Shown here piece by piece: positions 1 to 17,500 of a stretch of 17,500 nt of DNA (position 1 is its first letter; each line of letters begins with the position of its first letter). The DNA comes from Halisarca cf. caerulea. Its lineage: Eukaryota > Porifera > Demospongiae > Chondrillida > Halisarcidae. Under the pieces are notes generated by a model. It worked only from the letters and a program-made list of their open reading frames with translations, was not told the origin of the DNA and did no database searches. Made by a program: the position numbers and the translations under genes. The stretch covers positions 1,950,701 through 1,968,200 of the forward strand of contig CAUJGJ010000069.1 in NCBI GenBank assembly GCA_963170055.1, read 5' to 3'.

Positions 1-7185
<7,185 letters not shown>

Positions 7186-7343
7186 GGGAGCAGCAGCACA
7201 CGGAGAGAGAGGGGGGGGATAACAGGGGTAATTTTATAAATTGAGACATAACAACTGTCTAGAATCTGACACAGATATAAGTACACACATAGGTGGCATG
7301 AGCGTAGAGTATCAGAGACTGTCTTAGTAAGTATTAAGTTGAT
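7186..7343 (+). other. SELENBP1 3' flank / probable 3' UTR
   Basis: Sequence after the stop codon, including an eight-G run. I see no AATAAA or ATTAAA before the tandem array starts, so the polyadenylation site is unresolved. Confidence 0.5.
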
Positions 7344-7992
7344 ATATTGATAGATACAGTATATTGCTATATTTTATATTGGTATTAATATATTGATAGA
7401 TACAGTATGCTGCTATATTTTATATTGGTATTATATTGATAGATACAGTATATTGCTATATTTTATTTTGGTATTAATATATTGATAGATACAGTATATT
7501 GCTATATTTTATTTTGGTATTAATATATTGATAGATACAGTATATTGCTATATTTTATATTAGTATTAATATATTGATAGATACAGTATGCTGCTATATT
7601 TTATATTGGTATTAATATATTGATAGATACAGTATATTGCTATATTATATAATATATTGATAGATACAGTATGCTGCTATATTTTATATTGGTATTAATA
7701 TATTGATAGATTCAGTATATTGCTATATTATATAATATATTGATAGATACAGTATGCTGCTATATTTTATATTGGTATTATTATATTGATAGATACAGTA
7801 TATTGCTATATTATATAATATATTGATAGATACAGTATGCTGCTATATTTTATATTGGTATTAATATATTGATAGATTCAGTATATTGCTATATTATATA
7901 ATATATTGATAGATACAGTATGCTGCTATATTTTATATTGGTATTATTATATTGATAGATACAGTATATTGCTATATTATATATTAGTATTA
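7344..7992. repeat. AT-rich minisatellite of 46- and 37-bp monomers with a 166-bp higher-order unit
   Basis: About 15 monomers, all starting atattgatagatacagtat. The 46-bp type continues ctgctatattttatattgg; the 37-bp type has ttgctatattatataat. From 7654 the order 46, 37 (gattcag variant), 46 (ending attatt), 37 repeats as a 166-bp block at 7654-7819 and again at 7820-7985. The array lies between the two convergent genes. Confidence 0.95.
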
Positions 7993-8440
7993 ATAATGTA
8001 CATATTACCTGTTACTGAAGTGTAGGGCCAGCAGTAGCAGTCTGCTGTCGGCCATTTTCCAAACAAAACAGTCATGAATATGGCTGACCAACACTTCTCT
8101 GTAATTATAGAATCCTTGTAACTGCTGAAACTGAGACCTGAGCTTCCATTAATTGGCTTTTAAAGTCAAGCACGAATTTGTTGTGTCCGTCACACGGTTC
8201 AGTGTTAAAGATTCCTTGTAAGTACGATACAAAGTCAGCGATGAGCTTAGCATGAATAATAATGGGCGACCAGGTTTCAAAATGTCCTACCAGTTTCAAT
8301 GATTATTTATTAGTACACAATTCTGGGTCAGCCATTTGTCCTAGCAAAGGTAAAATGTTACCTCTGCTGCTAGTGCATCTTCATTGAAACTTGCTTAGTA
8401 CGTACCTCAAAGGGGACACAAAATCAGTACTTATTATCAG
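7993..8440. other. Intergenic, no gene recognised
   Basis: Unique-looking sequence. A 64-codon frame on the complement (8105-8299) has no recognisable motif. Short inverted matches (atggctgacc near 8080 and ggtcagccat near 8325) hint at a decayed element, but ends cannot be defined. Confidence 0.4.
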
Positions 8441-8594
8441 AGGTACTTACTATCAGGGTTGGTTTATGTACATGAAGTATACACAGGGACAGAATGAGGA
8501 GTACTTACTATCCAGGAGTACGTACTGAACTAGGTACTTACTATAAGGGTTGGTTTATGTGCATGAGGTATACACAGGGACAGAATGAGGAGTA
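8441..8594. repeat. 91-bp tandem duplication (second copy partial)
   Basis: aggtacttactatcagggtt begins at 8441 and a near-identical copy begins at 8532, both running to cagaatgaggagta. The part from about 8490 to 8545 recurs at 16222-16280, so it belongs to a dispersed family. Confidence 0.88.
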
Positions 8595-8764
8595 TCTCGA
8601 TAATTAGAATCATGATAATTAGAATATCTGGCTTAATTCAAACATTGATGAATGTACCATTCCTAATGTAGGGAGTACATATGTGGTTGGTTAATTAGAA
8701 CTTATAATGGGTAATTAGAACTTTTTTACCGGAAAATCAAGGTTCTAATTAAAGAGATTTTACT
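8593..8764. mobile_element. Small MITE-like inverted-repeat element
   Basis: Left arm tatctcgataattagaa and the complement of the right arm (8737-8759, aatctctttaattagaa) agree at about 18 of 23 positions. The taattagaac motif also recurs inside. No coding capacity; exact borders are uncertain. Confidence 0.55.
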
Positions 8765-8826
8765 GTACTGTACTAAGCAAGGACTATTGATATATAAATT
8801 ATGCCTATTGAATTGGCTGCATAGGT

Positions 8827-8857
8827 GGGGGGGGGGGGGGGGGAGGGGGGGGGGGGG
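8827..8857 (+). repeat. Poly-G tract (G17-A-G13)
   Basis: Thirty G in 31 bases. It can form G-quadruplexes and is error-prone in sequencing, so its true length is uncertain. Confidence 0.97.
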
Positions 8858-8950
8858 TAGTGCATGGTGGAATAACAAGAAACAAGATTATTCACAGCTA
8901 TACAAAGATGTCGTGTGATTGATGCTTAAAACAAAATTCACATTTACGTA

Positions 8951-9094
8951 CAATGACACCTCTCAAATCTGACAATCTCTCTAATCTGACCATCTTAGGA
9001 GTTAATGTAGACTCACTCCAAAATCTGACAATTAACCTCCTCATTCGATACAACTTTGCTGCTCCCATGCAGTGACAGATTCGAGAGGTTCCGC
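8951..9094. mobile_element. 144-bp MITE-like element with acctctc..atctg ends
   Basis: The left end cacctctcaaatctgacaat and the complement of the right end (aacctctcgaatctgtcact) form an imperfect inverted repeat. TA lies outside each end (8949-8950 and 9095-9096). The ends resemble pogo/Tigger-type Tc1/mariner termini; that assignment is by general appearance only. Confidence 0.6.
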
Positions 9095-9198
9095 TACACC
9101 ATATATATCACAGTATACATTAATACATGCAACATGTAATATGTACCTAACATTTTAATTCAGTACGATTAATTTACATCACATTGTCACGCAGTATA

Positions 9199-9385
9199 CA
9201 GTGAGACCTCACTTATCAGCACCTCAGATATCCGGTTCCCTCACCTTCCGCTGTAGTTTTAACTGGAACAAATCTGCAATAATCCTACTGTACACTATAC
9301 TACTGCTCCCTCATTTATCCAGTTCCCTCACTGTATCCGCAACTTCATCCAGAGCAGATGTGTGCAAATCAGTGAGGTCTGACTG
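9199..9385. mobile_element. 187-bp MITE with CAGT(G/C)AGACCTCACT ends, TA flanked
   Basis: Left end cagtgagacctcacttat; complement of the right end cagtcagacctcactgat, 16 of 18 identical. TA is present at 9197-9198 and 9386-9387. It contains no transposase. The end sequence looks like non-autonomous pogo/Tigger-type elements. Confidence 0.8.
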
Positions 9386-9598
9386 TACTGTACATAAACT
9401 CTAATCCTCGTTCATTGTAAAACATGCATCACTTTCCATTGGCTGTAAGCATTCACACAATTCATTATTACAAATATAATTATACATTTAATTAAAATTC
9501 AAGTATATAAAGGACCTTATATCACAAATCAGAAACAATTACAATAATTAACCCTCTACATACGTACGTGTGCAGAACAATATATTTCACCTAATCAC
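9386..9598 (-). other. Probable distal 3' UTR / 3' flank of the PSTPIP1-like gene
   Basis: AT-rich, with no gene. The only polyadenylation-like hexamer noticed on the complement is ATTAAA (9487-9492), about 280 nt after the stop codon. Weak evidence. Confidence 0.35.
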
Positions 9599-9599
9599 C

Positions 9600-9659
<60 letters not shown>
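9599..9659 (-). repeat. (AC)n downstream of the PSTPIP1-like stop codon
   Basis: About 30 AC units, reading GT on the gene strand, roughly 115 nt after the stop and thus probably in the 3' UTR. Confidence 0.95.
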
Positions 9660-9660
<1 letters not shown>

Positions 9661-9772
9661 CAAACGCCCACGCTGTACATGCAGGGAACAACACAAACGA
9701 AGGCATGAGTCAACAAACAAACCACTTAAACTTAATTCATAACAGATGCAATGTTATCTTGTGCTAATCAAA

Positions 9773-14867
<5,095 letters not shown>

Positions 14868-14885
14868 TGCTTTCTTAGCAAGTTA

Positions 14886-15160
14886 CTGAAAATGAACACA
14901 TACGTACGCACGCAGCAATGAAGGGCCTGTCTTCGTGAAGTTACAACCACCTTGTCTGGGAATAGAACAAGACAAACACAGTCAAACATTGATAATCACC
15001 AGAACTCAGACTAGCAATCATTGTGCAGGGAAGTAGGGGCTGATATTGCATGTACATATGTACGTACTTACAAATGTACTTAGGAATTTGTCATACAGTC
15101 AAACTTTTATATTCTGATCTTCTCTAACCCGACCATCTTATGAGGTACAGTCACTATACT
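14886..15160 (-). other. Region upstream of the PSTPIP1-like first coding exon
   Basis: Intron of the 5' UTR or upstream DNA. The segment near 15095-15145 (cagtcaaacttttatattct, ctctaacccgaccatctta) resembles the left part of the 8951-9094 element (ctctctaatctgaccatctta) and may be a solo MITE end. No gene found. Confidence 0.45.
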
Positions 15161-15318
15161 AAAGTACGTATGTACGTATGTACTGTATGTACTGTATGTA
15201 CTGTATGTACTGTATGTACTGTGTGTACTGTGTGTACGTATGTACTGTGTGTACTGTATGTACTGTATGTACTGTATGTACTGTGTGTACTGTATGTACT
15301 GTATGTACTGTATGTACT
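15160..15318. repeat. 9-bp minisatellite (TACTGTATG / TACTGTGTG)n, left part
   Basis: About 15 copies of a 9-bp unit with A/G variation at one position. The array resumes at 15910 after an inserted element. Confidence 0.93.
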
Positions 15319-15909
15319 CAGTGTTCTCCCCAGGTATCTTAAGGCATGTCGGCCCGACATGCCTTCCTTTCTTCCTAGTTTTTGCAGAAGTGTACATCTA
15401 TGGGCCTTTAGAGTATTTTTTAGGAGAACAAATGATGCAAATGCCCAAACTTGAACTAAAATAACCTCCGCGAGTATTCTCCATTTTAATGTGATGACGT
15501 CATGAAACGTACTTCGTGCGACAGCAGGCGTTTTCTTGCTCGATTGGCGTTGCAAGCGTACGATCTTTAAGGATAAACATAATTTGATCACTGAACTGAA
15601 CCGTCCGCGCTTAGTGGAAGATAAGTTGACTGCGTTTTTAGAGAAAAGAAGGCATTAAAATAGGAAACACAACTGGTAAATCTGCTGGAAGAAGAAGTGT
15701 ATAGCGATTTAGGTGGACAGGAAAGACTTAGCTCACCCATAATAGATATATAAATGCTAATAGCCATTCCCTAAAAAGGGTCATTAAGTACCCACAGCAA
15801 CTTGGGAACCTTTTTTCCTTGAGCTTTCCTACATCCACCCCTGATAATATGTACACTCAAAGTGGCATGAACTTCAACATGCCTTAAAATATTTCTGGGG
15901 AGAACACTG
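15319..15909. mobile_element. 591-bp inverted-repeat element inserted in the 9-bp minisatellite
   Basis: Left end CAGTGTTCTCCCCAG..., then a variable stretch, then TTAAGGCATGT. The complement of the right end is CAGTGTTCTCCCCAG..., again leading to TTAAGGCATGT; the arms are about 31-33 bp. TGTACT directly flanks both ends (15313-15318, 15910-15915), though the surrounding tandem array could mimic this. The CAGTG start is hAT-like, but an 8-bp duplication is not seen. Just inside the left end is a near-perfect palindrome, 15341-15365 (12-bp arms). No transposase. Confidence 0.82.
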
Positions 15910-15955
15910 TGTACTGTATGTCTGTGTTTACTGTAAGTACTGTATGTACTGTATG
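15910..15955. repeat. 9-bp minisatellite, right part
   Basis: tgtactgtatgtctgtgttt and further degenerate TACTGTATG units, the continuation of the array at 15160-15318 beyond the insertion. Confidence 0.8.
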
Positions 15956-16221
15956 CTAATGGTAACTCCATAAATATATCATCATTGATCTGATGATAAT
16001 ACAACAAGTCGTCAACAGTGCCGCCCGCTGTTCAGCGACGGCCATTTTAAATCACTCCGACAGTCATTTTATATCATTGTGCAAGATTTCAAACTTTTTG
16101 CTGATTTAAACTTTCGGGGATGGCTTCCAATCCGTGAAAATTGTGAAAGCTTAGGCCTGTGAAAATTAGAGCGCGTACGGTACAAGGACAGATTTATGTA
16201 CTGTGTGTACGTATAGGAGAG
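15956..16221. other. Upstream region with a single MITE-type end
   Basis: 16130-16180 (gtgaaaattgtgaaagctt to attagagcgcgtacgg, then TA) resembles the right end of the 16726-16944 element and, inverted, the 11966 element. No matching left end was found. No gene. Confidence 0.45.
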
Positions 16222-16280
16222 GATAGAATGAGGAGTACTGACTATCCAGGAGTATGTACTAAACCAGGTAAGTACTTACT
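16222..16280. repeat. Dispersed copy of the 8490-8545 repeat
   Basis: gatagaatgaggagtactga, ctatccaggagta.gtact and aggta..tacttacta match 8490-8545 in the same order with a few differences. The following gcaagtttcattg is the complement of a segment at about 8381-8393, so the relation extends further, in inverted order. Confidence 0.75.
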
Positions 16281-16725
16281 AATATTAAAGCAAGTTTCAT
16301 TGTAATCTTATCTCTCCTCTACACAAACAATGATTCTAGGCACACAGAAGATGGCGCCTGTAAACAGGCTGACAAAGGCCATTGTCTATTCTTCACAAGA
16401 AGCCACTGAAATGAACCCACAAGCAGCTAAATAACAAAACTTCCATTTTCATAACTCAGCTAACTATTAATGCCCCACCCACACCTGTGATTACAGGGTT
16501 ATCCCCACCCATTTACATAGGTACATATAAGTGAGAGTGCACCACTATGCCAATTCCCCTTTGTCACTTTGTGAGTGACAGAAAATGAGCATAAGAGGGA
16601 GAAAAACGCTCTTTTGATATGTGGGTAGATACACACTTGGGTATGCGTATGTTTAGAGTGAGGTTCAGATATGTGAGAGGGAGAAAGAGAAACATTCTGC
16701 ATTAGGGTAGATACAAATGTACACA
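16281..16725. other. Upstream region, no gene recognised
   Basis: Unique-looking sequence containing agaagatggcgcctg (about 16346). A 75-codon frame on the complement has no recognisable motif. No promoter could be assigned. Confidence 0.4.
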
Positions 16726-16944
16726 CTGTATAGGCGATAGTTTTCTCGGGACATTATTTTCGCAAATTTTGTGAATGAACTTGCATTTGAGAATATTCAA
16801 TCACAACTATTTGGTTGATACATAGTCTATTAATCTAACATTATGCAATAGGGACTGGTCCATTCGCGAAAACAAATTCAGAATTTACAACCAACTTTTG
16901 GATTCGTGAAGTATACGGCTTGTGAAATTTAGCGCCAACACGGT
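16726..16944. mobile_element. About 219-bp MITE-like element of the same family as 11966-12289
   Basis: The left end ctgtataggcgatagttttc continues tcgggacattattttcgc. It aligns with the left end of the 11966 element (ccgtaaagcggggaatttt, ggcgggcattatatttggc) and, inverted, with the right end near 16905-16944 (ccgtgttggcgctaaattt). Roughly 60-65% identity; borders approximate. Confidence 0.58.
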
Positions 16945-17083
16945 GGCACATACCTATGAGTTTAGAGTGAGGGTTAGTATGGAATTCTTACAAGTGAGCT
17001 GCTAGAATTCACATACAAACACAATAGACATGGGTTCCTAGGGGCTGGGCTATTGTTAGTGGACCAATTGAATCAGTAGGAAC

Positions 17084-17084
17084 A

Positions 17085-17131
<47 letters not shown>
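17084..17131. repeat. (AC)n upstream of the PSTPIP1-like gene
   Basis: About 24 AC units. On the complement, a possible exon end ACGAAG|gtactg lies about 15 nt upstream of the (GT) tract, but no exon is proven. Confidence 0.93.
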
Positions 17132-17135
<4 letters not shown>

Positions 17136-17318
17136 GAACAGTACCTTCGTAACAAAATCTGCATAGTTGGTGAGATGATTTAGGTCAGATATTAGACTAA
17201 CATACAGGTACGTACATACACACAGTAGAGACTGTATGTGCTGACATTGTAGGGACATACGTACCTTCATTAGAGAGGTTTAGCACTACGTAAAACGTTA
17301 CGTAATAAGCTTACTACG
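17132..17318 (-). other. Possible 5' UTR exon region of the PSTPIP1-like gene (unproven)
   Basis: On the complement, two good donor-like sites occur: ATGAAG|gtacgtatg (about 17265) and ACGAAG|gtactg (about 17143). Either could end a non-coding exon spliced to the acceptor at 14886. No coding exon of either gene fits here by phase and homology. Confidence 0.3.
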
Positions 17319-17326
17319 TTTCGCGC
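17319..17326. promoter_or_regulatory. E2F-type motif TTTCGCGC in a CpG-rich right edge
   Basis: TTTCGCGC matches the E2F/DP consensus TTTSSCGC. The surrounding 17281-17360 has many CG dinucleotides, unlike most of the window, as expected near a promoter. It could belong to the PSTPIP1-like gene or to a gene further right. Single-motif evidence. Confidence 0.3.
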
Positions 17327-17500
17327 GGAAAATTAGAACGTTCTTGGTAACGGTTTCGACGTATCAAGGTATCTTAGTACGTTGTTGCTCCTCGTTATAA
17401 GGCTCGTGTTGACGCTCCCTCCATTACTCCTCTAACTGCTGCTCTTCAGCATGGCGTTCCGTTTCTGATAGTAAAAGAACGCCTTCATGGCCCAAATCTC
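17327..17500. other. Right edge, unassigned short frames
   Basis: On the complement two frames run in from the edge and stop at 17432 (EIWAMKAFFYYQKRNAMLKS...) and 17424 (DLGHEGVLLLSETERHAEEQ...). Either could be the tail of a gene outside the window. I recognise neither and cannot choose between them. Confidence 0.25.

Noticed and set aside
7214..7232. Near match to the I-SceI homing endonuclease site (GGGATAACAGGGGTAAT)
   Set aside because: It has an extra G and differs at the first two bases, and no endonuclease or intron structure is present. Most likely coincidence.
7344..7992. CRISPR-like regular repeats
   Set aside because: The repeats are contiguous with no unique spacers, in an intron-containing animal genome; it is a minisatellite.
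8105..8299. 64-codon open frame on the complement
   Set aside because: No motif or family resemblance; intergenic repeat-rich setting.
15154..15591. 145-codon frame on the complement
   Set aside because: More than a third is the 9-bp minisatellite and the rest is the inserted element; no domain is recognised.
17144..17270. ATGAAG followed by gtacgt as the start of the PSTPIP1-like protein
   Set aside because: No acceptor gives the right phase and the residues do not match the FCH start; the exon at 14832-14867 fits both sequence and phase. It may still be a non-coding exon.

Overview
This window is eukaryotic and almost certainly from an invertebrate animal. Both genes are cut into many short exons by GT..AG introns, the introns are loaded with (TG)n/(CA)n microsatellites and small inverted-repeat transposons, and the proteins are typical animal families. 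The species cannot be fixed from the sequence. The compact introns and many MITE-like elements would suit an early-branching marine animal such as a sponge or cnidarian, but that is a guess.

Layout: two protein genes face each other tail to tail. (1) On the + strand, positions 1-7185 hold the last ten coding exons of a selenium-binding protein 1 / methanethiol oxidase gene (SELENBP1). The first roughly 30 codons lie off the left edge; 441 codons can be read, ending in the family's invariant C-terminus. (2) On the - strand, positions 14867 down to 9773 hold a complete coding sequence for a PSTPIP1-like F-BAR/SH3 adaptor: 12 coding exons, 419 codons, all splice phases consistent, with an in-frame stop just upstream of the start codon. 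The start codon sits in an exon whose acceptor lies 18 nt upstream of it, so at least one non-coding 5' exon is expected further right.

Between the genes (7186-9772) are a 46/37-bp AT-rich tandem array with a 166-bp higher-order repeat, a 91-bp tandem duplication, three small inverted-repeat elements and a long poly-G tract. The large region right of the adaptor's start exon (14886-17500) holds a 9-bp minisatellite split by a 591-bp inverted-repeat element, more MITE ends and a CpG-rich right edge.

The two genes have no obvious shared pathway: one is a sulfur-metabolism enzyme, the other a membrane/actin adaptor. The most striking feature of the window is architectural. In 10 of the 20 introns I could define, a sense-strand (GT)n tract starts at or within about 15 nt of the 5' splice site, on both strands, so each tract follows the orientation of its own gene. 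The second highlight is a transposon nested inside another inside an intron; its 3-bp target duplication can be proven because the host element's intact arm gives the pre-insertion sequence.
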